Below are positions 1-8,185 of a DNA stretch of 24,550 bases, piece by piece. This DNA comes from a virus. Position 1 is the first letter of the stretch. Every line of letters begins with the position of its first letter. The translations under genes and the position numbers were made by a program. The stretch is taken from positions 1-24,550 of the IMG/VR virus record IMGVR_UViG_3300048672_000984, one strand, 5' to 3'. Below the pieces are notes generated by a model. The model made no database searches and was not told the origin of the DNA. It was given only the letters and a program-made list of their open reading frames with translations.

Positions 1-2172
1 ATAGTTGCTACCGGAGCCTCTAATTTTTCAGCTACTAATTACGCCACTGGATATTCTGCTATATTTTACAATAAAAATGGTACAAATGGTTCAAAAGATT
101 TATATAGAAGAATCGTAAGCTCTAACGGAACTTTAGGCACAGCTACGGTATTAGTATATAGTGCCGTACCTGCTTCATCCGCAGTGACACTTAACGGAGC
201 TCCGTATATATTGTTTTATAAGGCGTATTTGCCCTATTTTGATACAATATTCTTAGGTTTTGATGATATGACCAATGGAGTGTTGCGGGTAATAGCTCAA
301 TATGGCAACAGAGGTGGATTTAAAACAGCTTTAAACTCTGGACATATACCAAACCTTCAAATTGTAAATTCCCAAATATGGGGCGCAGGAATTGTTTTAT
401 CAGGAGCTCAAGACCTTAATACCGTACCACTTAAAGTTCCTACTACTGCAACCAATTTTAGAGCCGATTTCTCACAATCTTTAAATTATTTTGATGCAGA
501 ATTAAGTAAAAACCTGCATATTTCTGGCGGTATCTTAAAACTTTATGACGGCTCCACAGTGACAGAGCACGGATTTTTAGAAATACCTCCAACTTCCGGA
601 GCTGGGACATCGGACGGAACTAATTCAGACCAACAAGGTGGATATTTGGCAGCAGCCCCGACTGCAGCGGGCGTAGATGATATAGGAACTTATGTACAAA
701 CATCAGGATTAACGGATTATTTGCCAGGCGGCGATTATTTCGTAAGTTACGTATATGTCTATAGAGATAGAAACGGACAAACACACAGAAGTCCGCCTGC
801 AGTGCCATGGAAAGTTACACTATCTGGAGCAATTTCTTATAAAATGACTCACTATGTAAGAACTCCTACAATAAGCGAAAAAGAAGTTATAGAAATAGAA
901 ATATATAGAACTGTAGCTAATGGAAGCGTATTGTACAGAATTACTGGATTTAGTCCCGGCGGAACTGATAGAATAGTACTACCATCTAGTAGTAGAGATG
1001 GGGCATTTAAAAGTCTTTTAGATTTAGACAAAGCTACTGACCAAACTCTGCCAGCACAGCCGGCATTATATACAGATTCTGGAGAATTAGAAGCCAATAA
1101 CGCACAACCTAGTAGATATATCACAACTCTTAAAAACAGGGTATGGTTACTAAGTTCTGACGGCACCAGAGTTTATTACAGTAAGCTTAATACATTAGGA
1201 ACTCCGATAGAATTTAACGATAACTTATATATTGACCTAGACAGAAGGGGTGGTAATGCCACTGCTTTAGGAGTTTTGGACGAATATTTAGTAATTTTTA
1301 AAGAAAATGCCATATTCCTATTAGCTGGTGAAGGCCCTAATAATTTAGGCGAACAAAATGATTATAGACAGCCTCAATTAGTAAGTTCTGATGGAGGTTG
1401 TAGCGAGCCTAATTCAATAGTAATTTTTCCTCACGGAGTTATGTATAAATCTTCTAAGGGAATATATAGTATTGATAGAAGCCTTAAAACGGTTTATATT
1501 GGCGATAAAGTAGAGCGCTATAATAGCGAAGTTATTACCAGTGCTACGTTAATGCCGACGCTAAATGAAGTAAGATTTACTACAGATAACAAAAAAGCTT
1601 TAGTATATGACTACTATCACAATCTCTGGACTACTTTTACCAATCTGGATGCCGTTGACGCCGTATCTCACGCAAATACATATTACTATTTAAGAGAAGA
1701 TGGTAGAGTAAGGAAAGAAACAGTAGGACTTTTTTCAGATGCTGGAACTTTTATCAGAGCTTTTTTAAGAACAGCTTGGATACAGTTTTCTGGACTACAA
1801 GGCTATCAAAGAATATGGTCATTACAGCTTTTAGGCACTTTTAAATCCAATCACAAGATTATAACAAGATTTGGATATGACTATGACCCCTCCTCTATAC
1901 ACCAAGCTGATATAGATGCTACTCAAATAGCTTCTTCTACTGCATATGGCTCTGGACTTTATGGCGATGGAGTTTTTGGCGGAGAATATCAAGAATGGCA
2001 GTACGAAATAAGGCCTAAAATACAAAAATGCCAGGCCATTCAAATGACATTAGAAGACGCACAAGATGGTGTTTTAGGAGAGTCTTTTGCTATTTCAAAT
2101 ATGGCAGCGGAAGTTGGTGTTATGAATGGACTTGCAAGAACTCCTGCAGCTAATAAAGTCGGAGCTTCGTAA
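1..2172 (+). CDS. Tail nozzle / DNA-stabilisation-like protein, 5' partial
   Basis: The reading frame is open from the first base, so the gene starts outside the window; a GTG at 184 lies inside the frame and is not a convincing start. 723 residues are visible. The middle and C-terminal part (nucleotides about 1100-1680) has alternating short beta-strand segments typical of podovirus nozzle or packaged-DNA stabilisation proteins (T7 gp12 / P22 gp10 type). Examples are RVWLLSSDGTRVYYSK, then a segment ending LVIFKENAIFLLAG, then GIYSIDRSLK and ALVYDYYHNLWTTF, which read like propeller blades. It is followed at once by ejection-type genes, as expected for a tail-tube or nozzle gene. The assignment rests on fold-like pattern and position, not on a diagnostic motif. 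The stop codon TAA is also the first bases of the putative regulatory element at 2170. Confidence 0.6.
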   Translation: MVATGASNFSATNYATGYSAIFYNKNGTNGSKDLYRRIVSSNGTLGTATVLVYSAVPASSAVTLNGAPYILFYKAYLPYFDTIFLGFDDMTNGVLRVIAQYGNRGGFKTALNSGHIPNLQIVNSQIWGAGIVLSGAQDLNTVPLKVPTTATNFRADFSQSLNYFDAELSKNLHISGGILKLYDGSTVTEHGFLEIPPTSGAGTSDGTNSDQQGGYLAAAPTAAGVDDIGTYVQTSGLTDYLPGGDYFVSYVYVYRDRNGQTHRSPPAVPWKVTLSGAISYKMTHYVRTPTISEKEVIEIEIYRTVANGSVLYRITGFSPGGTDRIVLPSSSRDGAFKSLLDLDKATDQTLPAQPALYTDSGELEANNAQPSRYITTLKNRVWLLSSDGTRVYYSKLNTLGTPIEFNDNLYIDLDRRGGNATALGVLDEYLVIFKENAIFLLAGEGPNNLGEQNDYRQPQLVSSDGGCSEPNSIVIFPHGVMYKSSKGIYSIDRSLKTVYIGDKVERYNSEVITSATLMPTLNEVRFTTDNKKALVYDYYHNLWTTFTNLDAVDAVSHANTYYYLREDGRVRKETVGLFSDAGTFIRAFLRTAWIQFSGLQGYQRIWSLQLLGTFKSNHKIITRFGYDYDPSSIHQADIDATQIASSTAYGSGLYGDGVFGGEYQEWQYEIRPKIQKCQAIQMTLEDAQDGVLGESFAISNMAAEVGVMNGLARTPAANKVGAS

Positions 2173-2192
2173 GCTAGATTTTAGCCATATAT
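2170..2192 (+). promoter_or_regulatory. Candidate phage promoter or leader element, copy 1
   Basis: This 23-nt element matches the copy at 7772-7794 at 21 of 23 positions; the shared core is TTTAGCCATATAT preceded by TAAGCTA. It ends 41 nt before the ATG of the acetyltransferase gene (copy 2 ends 42 nt before its downstream ATG). A TAGATA follows both copies, but at different spacing. I see no sigma70 -35/-10 pair around it, so a phage-specific promoter, activator site or transcript-processing site is more likely. This is inference from sequence and position only. Confidence 0.5.
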
Positions 2193-2233
2193 GACTAGAT
2201 ATTCCGGTAATAACGGCATTTAAAAGGTAGAAA

Positions 2234-2572
2234 ATGGCAAGTAATTGGGCTAATTACATAATTGAAAGAGAGGGTAAATTAGTCTTAGAAAAACCGGAAG
2301 GCTTTGCAGTTTATCAATATCTAAAAGACTGGTGCTATATAGTAGATGTTTATGTGGCCCCGGAGTTTCGCGCCACTAGAGTTGCCGCAAAATTAGCTGA
2401 AGAAATTGCTAAAGAAGCTCTGGAAAAAGGATATAAAAAGTTACTAGGAAGCGTAGATACTAGGGCTAATAATGCCACAAAAAGTCTACAATATTTGTTA
2501 CAAAACGGATTTAAATTAATGCATAATGATGAACAGCTTATTTACTTAGAAAAAGCTATAGAGGGCAAATAA
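2234..2572 (+). CDS. GNAT-family N-acetyltransferase
   Basis: At 112 residues this is a minimal GNAT fold. The core beta-4/alpha-3 region is visible as YIVDVYVAPEFR (residues 35-46) followed by a helix, and a later segment (NNATKSLQYLLQNGFK, 79-94) matches the usual 'N..a..lYek.GF' block. GNAT enzymes transfer an acetyl group from acetyl-CoA to an amine; the substrate here is unknown. The pyrophosphate-binding loop, normally R/Q-x-x-G-x-G/A, reads R46-A-T-R49-V-A51, so the first Gly is Arg. The start is supported by AAAGGT seven bases upstream. It lies between the nozzle-like gene and the ejection genes, a position where small acetyltransferases are also seen in other podoviruses; it may modify a host or virion protein late in infection. 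Confidence 0.75.
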   Translation: MASNWANYIIEREGKLVLEKPEGFAVYQYLKDWCYIVDVYVAPEFRATRVAAKLAEEIAKEALEKGYKKLLGSVDTRANNATKSLQYLLQNGFKLMHNDEQLIYLEKAIEGK

Positions 2573-2575
2573 AAA

Positions 2576-3364
2576 ATGGGTTCAGTACTTGGAGGCGGAC
2601 AAGGTGCCGCAAACGACCAATTAAGACAGATTCAAGAACAGCAACAAGCGGCGGCAGCTCAAGCTCAAAATAACTTAAATGCCATTCAACCTCAGACCAC
2701 AGAATTTGGACAAGCTTTGGCAGCTAATGCTTTAGGCAAAGGCAATTCGATTGCTAATGCTCAAATGCAACTTGCAGCTCAAAAAAATCTACAACAGCAA
2801 TTATCCGCAGCTCAGGCTAGCAGAGGGGTTTCCGGAGGACTTGCAAGCCGTAATGCAGCTATGGCAGGAGCTCGTGGGAGCGCCGATATTGCCGGACAAG
2901 CGGGCGTTGCAAGACTTCAAGAGCAGCAACAGCAGCAAAATCAATTTCAAAACTATTTAGGTTCACAACAGCAGTATCAATTGGGTGCATTGGGCGGAGC
3001 TGGTAATACGGCAGCATCATCTGCACAAGCTGAAGCAGCGAAAAGACAAGCTGATAGTGCATTACTTGGAGGATTGTTACAAGCGGGTGGTAGTATGGCT
3101 GCAGCTGGCATAGGGTCTCCTAAAGGCATGGCACAAGGCGGCTTAGTAGAAGCTCCTGAAATAAAAGAGGGCGATAGCCAAGAAAATGATATAGTACCAA
3201 CTATGCTTTCTGGCGGTGAAATCGTAGTCCCTAAGTCTATAGTCGAAAAAGGCGGTAAAGCCGCTGGAAATTTTGTAGACGCTTTAAAACAGCATATGGA
3301 ACTCAAAGAAAAAATCAAAAAAATGTCTTATGGCGATGTTCTAGCTGCAAAAAAGGGAGAATAA
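2576..3364 (+). CDS. Gln/Ala-rich internal virion (ejection) protein
   Basis: 262 residues. The N-terminal two thirds are dominated by Gln, Ala and Asn in runs such as QEQQQAAAAQAQNN and look helical or disordered. A Gly/Ala-rich hydrophobic stretch lies near residues 165-180. The C-terminus carries NDIVPTMLSGGEIVVPKSI (about 205-223), close to the 'D.vPamLtpGEfVVpk' signature common in phage tape-measure and internal virion proteins. It opens a run of three similar genes, the usual arrangement for podovirus ejection proteins that leave the capsid and form a channel through the envelope. GAGGG precedes the ATG at a somewhat long distance, and the preceding stop is only three bases away, so translation is probably coupled. 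The family is inferred from composition, motif and context. Confidence 0.6.
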   Translation: MGSVLGGGQGAANDQLRQIQEQQQAAAAQAQNNLNAIQPQTTEFGQALAANALGKGNSIANAQMQLAAQKNLQQQLSAAQASRGVSGGLASRNAAMAGARGSADIAGQAGVARLQEQQQQQNQFQNYLGSQQQYQLGALGGAGNTAASSAQAEAAKRQADSALLGGLLQAGGSMAAAGIGSPKGMAQGGLVEAPEIKEGDSQENDIVPTMLSGGEIVVPKSIVEKGGKAAGNFVDALKQHMELKEKIKKMSYGDVLAAKKGE

Positions 3365-3365
3365 T

Positions 3366-5033
3366 ATGTCTGACGTTTTTACTCCGTCTCCTCTTAACAC
3401 CGGAGCTCCTAGTGTTGATAATAGTAATCTCATGGGCTCTAATGACCTGCAAAAAGTTCAATTTGCTAATCAGAGTTTACCGGCGCCAATAACTCCACCG
3501 CAAAACCCTGAACTTCCACAGGCTATAGACCCAGCCTTAGCTGCTCAACAAGTGCTAGACACACAAGCTTTGCAACAGCAGACACACACCAATCCTGTAA
3601 ATCAACAACAGCTGCAACAACAAAATTATTTAGGCCTTAATTCCGGCGCACAAAACCCAGAGACTCCGGCATTAACTCCACAAAATTTTCCAAGCGGGCA
3701 ATTAGGCGTTAATACGCAACTTCCGCAATCTCAGCCGCAGCAGCAACCACAACAAAATTTTGCACAACAACTGCAAGACTACTACAAAGCTCAAGAAGCT
3801 TCTTTAGCTAATGAAAAAGATTTAAATACTAAAATTGCTACTACCGGCGCCAGCATGGAAGCCGCTAAAGCAGAGCTATATCAAAATCAGCAAAAACAAC
3901 TTGCTGGATACGCTACAGAACTTGATACGGCACATAAAACAGCAACTGACAAAGTTAATCAATCACTAAAAGAAAGGGAACAGGCTTTAGCAGATTATAA
4001 AGACATGTTAACTGACCCTAAAAAACTTGATGAAGCTTTTAGGCCTAAAGGAATTTTTGAAGGTAAGTCAACTGGACAATCTATTTTAGGAGCTATAGCC
4101 ATAGGATTAGGCGGTATCGGAGCTGCATTTCAAGGCCCAGGTTCTGTAAACCAAGCTTTAAACATTATCCAAAAAAGACTAGACCAAGAAAATGAAGGAC
4201 GTAAAGAAGCTTATAAAACCAAACTTGTCGGTAAACAAAATTTAGCAAACGAAGCTGGGAAAACGGCAGATTTAGCAGGCCAACAAGAAGCTCGAGACAT
4301 TACCGCAATTAACAACAAAAAAATTATGCAGTTAGAAGCTGTTAGCGCTAAGGTTAATCAACTATCTAGCCAATATAATAGTGATACAATGAAGCAGAGA
4401 GCAAGCTTGTTTAACGAAGGTTTAAACCGTCAAATTGGAAGCTTAAAAATAGAAAATGCTAAACAACAATATAGCATGGAAATGATGCGTCAACTAGGCG
4501 GAATGGACCTTGAAAAATTTGAAAAACTTTCTCCTGCCCAACAGCAAATGGTTCCAGAAGAAATGAGAAAAACATTTGCAGAACAGCGTGAACGATATGT
4601 ACCAGGATACGGACTAGCTTCTAATAAAGAAGTTGCTAATGAGTTCAATAAAGCTCGCCCTCAGCTTGAGCAGGTTGTTCAAGGCGGACATAGATTGCTA
4701 GAATTAATGACGCCAGGCGCAAAATTCAACCTTGAAGACAGAGCTAAAATACAAACTATGGCAGGCCTTTTGATGGGACCTATGCGTGAACAAATGGGAT
4801 TTAAAACTCTGACAGAGGGAGACCAAAAACTTCTTGAAAGAGTTATGGGAGACCCTACTGCTATCATGAGTTTAAATAGCTTGCAAAAAACAAGAATGCA
4901 GACTATTATAAATGAAACGCAAAACACTTTGGCTACTAGAGCTAAAGCAGCTGGTATGCAACCTCGTGGCGGAGATGCTTATAATCAGCAGCTTCTACAG
5001 CAGTTTGGCGCTACTAAACCAAAATTTAAATAA
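3366..5033 (+). CDS. Internal virion / DNA ejection-like protein
   Basis: 555 residues. The first ~140 are Pro/Gln/Asn-rich and probably disordered; residues ~145-220 are charged and helical (coiled-coil-like). One short hydrophobic Gly-rich segment follows (SILGAIAIGLGGIGAAFQG, about 238-256) that could insert in a membrane, and then a long helical C-terminal half. This layout is typical of podovirus ejection proteins. One base separates it from the preceding gene (TAATATG junction) and AGGGAG provides a ribosome binding site. No enzymatic motif (for example a lysozyme-like transglycosylase domain) was seen. The role is inferred from neighbours and composition; confidence that it is virion-associated is moderate. 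Confidence 0.55.
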   Translation: MSDVFTPSPLNTGAPSVDNSNLMGSNDLQKVQFANQSLPAPITPPQNPELPQAIDPALAAQQVLDTQALQQQTHTNPVNQQQLQQQNYLGLNSGAQNPETPALTPQNFPSGQLGVNTQLPQSQPQQQPQQNFAQQLQDYYKAQEASLANEKDLNTKIATTGASMEAAKAELYQNQQKQLAGYATELDTAHKTATDKVNQSLKEREQALADYKDMLTDPKKLDEAFRPKGIFEGKSTGQSILGAIAIGLGGIGAAFQGPGSVNQALNIIQKRLDQENEGRKEAYKTKLVGKQNLANEAGKTADLAGQQEARDITAINNKKIMQLEAVSAKVNQLSSQYNSDTMKQRASLFNEGLNRQIGSLKIENAKQQYSMEMMRQLGGMDLEKFEKLSPAQQQMVPEEMRKTFAEQRERYVPGYGLASNKEVANEFNKARPQLEQVVQGGHRLLELMTPGAKFNLEDRAKIQTMAGLLMGPMREQMGFKTLTEGDQKLLERVMGDPTAIMSLNSLQKTRMQTIINETQNTLATRAKAAGMQPRGGDAYNQQLLQQFGATKPKFK

Positions 5034-5042
5034 GGGGTTTTT

Positions 5043-7607
5043 ATGCCTGATAATATTCAAATACCTCCGGCATTAACTCCTAATGTTGGGCCTCAGCCTA
5101 CTCAATATGTAAATCCACAAGAAGTATCACAGGCCTTAAACGAGCCTGTAGCTCCTCAATCTAATCCAGGAGCTCCTAATATATCTGAAGACCCCAGAGC
5201 TCCGGAAAGTACTCAACAACTATTAGACATAAGAAGTGGTAAGATACAGCCAGTTCCTACAAGTCAGGTAGCATCATTAGTCACATCTGGACATTATGAA
5301 CTTCCGACTGATGGTCAACAATATGTAGTACATAAAGAAACTGGAGACTTATTACAAATACCAAACACTGGGTATAAAAACGCCATTTCATCAGGCGAGT
5401 TTTTGCCGGCAAATGACCACGATATTCGCCAAGAAATGTACAAACAAAAATATGGTGATTCAGGTTTAGAAGCTTTAGCTACTGGAGCTGCTCGTGGCGC
5501 TACTTTAGGGCTTTCTGACGTAGCTCTAAGAGGCGCCGGAGTTTCTGCCGGTCGTCTTGCCGGCGTTGAAGTTGCAAATCCAGGATTAAGTATTACTGGC
5601 GAAGTTGTAGGAACCGTTGCAGGAGCTTTAGCGCCTGTAGGGCCGTTAGCCGGAGCCGCAAAAGTCGGAGGAATGGCCGAGAATGTGGCTATTAGAACAG
5701 CAGAAAGAGCTATAGAAAAAGCTGGTATAAATAACCCAATTGCTAAATCAATAGTTGGAAAAATAGTACCTGGAATGGTTGGCGGAGCTGTAGAAGGCTC
5801 TGTATATGGAGTTGGACAACTTATATCTGAAGATATGCTTGGTAAAGCTGATTTTAATGCGGAGAATCTAGCTGCTAGTGTTGGTGCTGGAGCCTTATTA
5901 GGGGCTGGTTTTGGTGCGGGATTTTCAGCATTAAAAGAAGCAGCTCCTGCCGTAGTAAATATGGCTAAGGATAAACTTGAAAAAGCGGGTTTTTCTGACG
6001 TTAAAAAAAATGCTCAAGAATTACTGGGAGTTTCTGACTCAAAATGGGCGAAATACACAAAACACGACAAAAACCTTGCAGACGATGTTGTAAAAGTTTT
6101 AAAAGATGAAAATAAAGTAGGACTATCTATAACGGACGATGCCGAAACAATTTCTAAAAAGATTGAAAACTTTAAACAGTCTTCTGGAGAAAAAATAGGC
6201 GCCGAATTAGAAAATATTAAAGCTGGCGCTGAAAAAGCCCCTGAAATATTACCAGACGCTAAGGAACTTTATAAAAAACTTGAAACTAAGGCTTATAACG
6301 CGGCTAAAGAAATGGAGCTTGCAGAGGGCGTAGCTGCTCCTGAAAAAGCTGCTGACTATGCAGCCGCTAAAAAATATGAAGAACAATATACGGCATTAAG
6401 AAAGGCTACTAAAGAAGGTCAAAAAATAGACATTGACCAGCTTCAGAAAATGAGACAAAGTCTTGATGAAGCCTCTAAATGGGATTTTCAAAAAAATGTA
6501 GACCCTGTTAAAATTGCAATTGCTAAAACTATGCGTCAAACTATGCGAGAAGAAATTGATTTACTAGCCAATAGAGCTGGAGCAGTGTTGGGAACTGATA
6601 TTGAAGCCTCTTTAAAAGCTGCAAACAGAGACTATTACGTCGCATCTAAAATAGCAGACCATGCGGCAGCAAAAGCCGCAAAAGGTTCTCCGGGGTTAGG
6701 CCTTAAAGATATTTTAACAGGAATGATATTCGAACATGTTGGCGGAGGCGCAGTAGCTTCATCAGTAGTAGCTGTAAAAAAAGCTATACAATCCGATTTT
6801 CGCCGTAAAATGGTTGTACTGGGACATGTAGAAAAAGCTAATGTAGCTATTAATAAGCTTATTGATTCTAGTGCCGGAAAATTCTTTACTGCCGGAGTTA
6901 ATGCCGCAGGACAGTCTGTTAAAGTTAGAGAAATTAAAAATCTTACAGAGTTTGAACTTGCTAAAAATGCTGAAGGTAAAAAAGCTAAAACACAACAAGA
7001 AGCTTTTAATAATATATCTTCAAATATACGGTCTTTAGCCGCAAGTCCGCAAAGAACCTTAGAACTTACTAATAAACACACAGCAGGTATACATGACGTA
7101 GCTCCTAATACTTCCGGTGCCTTAGACATGATAGGTGCTAATGCGATTAATTTTTTAAATTCTAAACTTCCGACTAGAAATTCAGAACCAGGAATAATGT
7201 CCAGACAATACCAGCCATCTGGTTTAGAGATGAGTAAATTTGAAAGATATGTTAATGCCGTTCAGAATCCTAAGCAAGTTATAGAGCATTTTAGTGAAGG
7301 TAAGATGAGCCGAGAAGAAGCTGAGACTATTAAATCTGTTTATCCTGATATATTTAGCAGACTTCAAGATAAAGCCATGTCCTATATTGGAGCAAACCCA
7401 AACTTGCCTTATCAGAAGAAGCTTCAGTTAGGTATCCTATTGGACACTAATACAGACCCTAGTTTAAACCCTCAAAATATACTAAAACTGCAAAATAACT
7501 TTCAAACACAACCAGAACAGCCGTCTCAAGGTGGGTCATCTAGTCAAAAAGGTTTGCAATCTATCGAAAAATCTAATAGACTGTCATTAAGTAACGAAGA
7601 AGACTAA
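5043..7607 (+). CDS. Large internal virion / DNA ejection-like protein
   Basis: 854 residues, the largest protein of the ejection trio. After a Pro-rich N-terminus, residues ~75-125 contain a segment of the 'H.etGdl.qiP..g...ai.sGef.p' type. This leads into EALATGAARGATLGLSDVAL (about 142-161), a pattern I associate with large internal proteins of podoviruses. Two Gly/Ala-rich hydrophobic stretches (about 180-210 and 268-300) could span or perturb membranes. Residues ~300-560 are Lys/Glu-rich helices with coiled-coil character. The C-terminus is Gln/Ser-rich. AAGGGG just upstream supports the ATG. The probable role is DNA translocation through the cell envelope at infection; this is inference from composition and order, and no catalytic motif was seen. 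Confidence 0.55.
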   Translation: MPDNIQIPPALTPNVGPQPTQYVNPQEVSQALNEPVAPQSNPGAPNISEDPRAPESTQQLLDIRSGKIQPVPTSQVASLVTSGHYELPTDGQQYVVHKETGDLLQIPNTGYKNAISSGEFLPANDHDIRQEMYKQKYGDSGLEALATGAARGATLGLSDVALRGAGVSAGRLAGVEVANPGLSITGEVVGTVAGALAPVGPLAGAAKVGGMAENVAIRTAERAIEKAGINNPIAKSIVGKIVPGMVGGAVEGSVYGVGQLISEDMLGKADFNAENLAASVGAGALLGAGFGAGFSALKEAAPAVVNMAKDKLEKAGFSDVKKNAQELLGVSDSKWAKYTKHDKNLADDVVKVLKDENKVGLSITDDAETISKKIENFKQSSGEKIGAELENIKAGAEKAPEILPDAKELYKKLETKAYNAAKEMELAEGVAAPEKAADYAAAKKYEEQYTALRKATKEGQKIDIDQLQKMRQSLDEASKWDFQKNVDPVKIAIAKTMRQTMREEIDLLANRAGAVLGTDIEASLKAANRDYYVASKIADHAAAKAAKGSPGLGLKDILTGMIFEHVGGGAVASSVVAVKKAIQSDFRRKMVVLGHVEKANVAINKLIDSSAGKFFTAGVNAAGQSVKVREIKNLTEFELAKNAEGKKAKTQQEAFNNISSNIRSLAASPQRTLELTNKHTAGIHDVAPNTSGALDMIGANAINFLNSKLPTRNSEPGIMSRQYQPSGLEMSKFERYVNAVQNPKQVIEHFSEGKMSREEAETIKSVYPDIFSRLQDKAMSYIGANPNLPYQKKLQLGILLDTNTDPSLNPQNILKLQNNFQTQPEQPSQGGSSSQKGLQSIEKSNRLSLSNEED

Positions 7608-7621
7608 CAAAAGGACTTTCT

Positions 7622-7708
7622 ATGTTTGAGACAATTAGCGCTATAGCAGGTTTTGTAACTATATCAATTTTCCTTATTTTACTAGTTACCGGAGAGTGGG
7701 GAAACTAA
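7622..7708 (+). CDS. 28-residue single-TM micro-protein
   Basis: This short ORF encodes 28 residues: a brief N-terminal MFETISA, then a continuous hydrophobic helix (IAGFVTISIFLILLV) and a short polar tail TGEWGN. AAAGGAC lies at good distance upstream of the ATG. Its TAA overlaps the next ATG (TAATG), so the two mini-genes look coupled. It sits between the last ejection gene and the first adhesin gene, just before the 7772 element. The function is unknown; accessory membrane peptide, lysis regulator or channel component are possible. Codon structure, ribosome binding site and overlap argue that it is translated. Confidence 0.55.
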   Translation: MFETISAIAGFVTISIFLILLVTGEWGN

Positions 7709-7767
7709 TGTTTTTACTGTTTTTAACCATAATTATTCTAATATACCTAGTTGATTTATACATTTAA
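7708..7767 (+). CDS. 19-residue hydrophobic micro-protein
   Basis: The ORF encodes MFLLFLTIIILIYLVDLYI, almost entirely a transmembrane helix. It begins within the stop codon of the preceding 28-residue gene (TAATG) and has a GGGG-type ribosome binding site in the end of that gene. Being so short it could be chance, but the junction style matches other coupled genes in this window (14699, 15649). No function can be assigned. Confidence 0.4.
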   Translation: MFLLFLTIIILIYLVDLYI

Positions 7768-7771
7768 GACA

Positions 7772-7794
7772 TAAGCTACAATTTAGCCATATAT
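7772..7794 (+). promoter_or_regulatory. Candidate phage promoter or leader element, copy 2
   Basis: This is the second copy of the 23-nt element at 2170-2192 (21/23 identical, core TTTAGCCATATAT). It ends 42 nt before the ATG at 7837, nearly the same distance as copy 1, and precedes the start of the adhesin array. Downstream is a weak 5-bp hairpin, CTTAG/CTAAG (7799-7803 with 7809-7813). The function is inferred, most simply a promoter for the fibre block. Confidence 0.5.
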
Positions 7795-7836
7795 AGGCCT
7801 TAGATAAACTAAGAAATCCTAAAAGGAGCCCTATAT

Positions 7837-8184
7837 ATGGCACGTAAACACGTTCATAGCTATACCATTTTTAGAGCGGTAGACGCTACCTCATCTATAT
7901 CCAATTCGACCGCACCCACTGACGTATCTCAAGTAGACAAATTTAACATACATTGCAAATTTTCTGCGGCTAATTCTGGAGATTTTAAGGTTTTTGTTAG
8001 AAACTCCAAAGATGACAGTTATTACGAGCTTAATTTTGGCGCTGCTTTAACTATTACCTCTGACACAGAATGCCTTTTAGAAATCCAAGAAGCTAATTTC
8101 TCTGATATGTATATATCCTGGGTTCCCACTTCTGGGTCTGGCACTTTAACCGCCATTTTACATATGGCTTCTTTAGGAGCTTAA
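7837..8184 (+). CDS. Small virion adhesin-like beta-sandwich protein
   Basis: 115 residues, strand-rich with no enzymatic motif. The C-terminus contains MYISWVPTSGSGTLTA (about 92-107), the same 'v.(W/Y).PTSGSG.i.a' block found at the ends of the proteins encoded at 11734 and 12098, so these three look paralogous. The ribosome binding site AGGAG is strong. It is the first gene after the conserved intergenic element and the head of the fibre array. A virion-surface decoration or adhesin module is the likely role, inferred from context; no receptor can be suggested. Confidence 0.5.
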   Translation: MARKHVHSYTIFRAVDATSSISNSTAPTDVSQVDKFNIHCKFSAANSGDFKVFVRNSKDDSYYELNFGAALTITSDTECLLEIQEANFSDMYISWVPTSGSGTLTAILHMASLGA

Positions 8185-8185
8185 A

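Noticed and set aside
184-186. GTG at 184 as start of the first gene
   Set aside because: The same frame is open to base 1 with sensible protein sequence and no ribosome binding site at 184, so the gene is truncated by the window.
7799-7813. Terminator hairpin before 7837
   Set aside because: Only a 5-bp A/T-rich stem and no U-tract.
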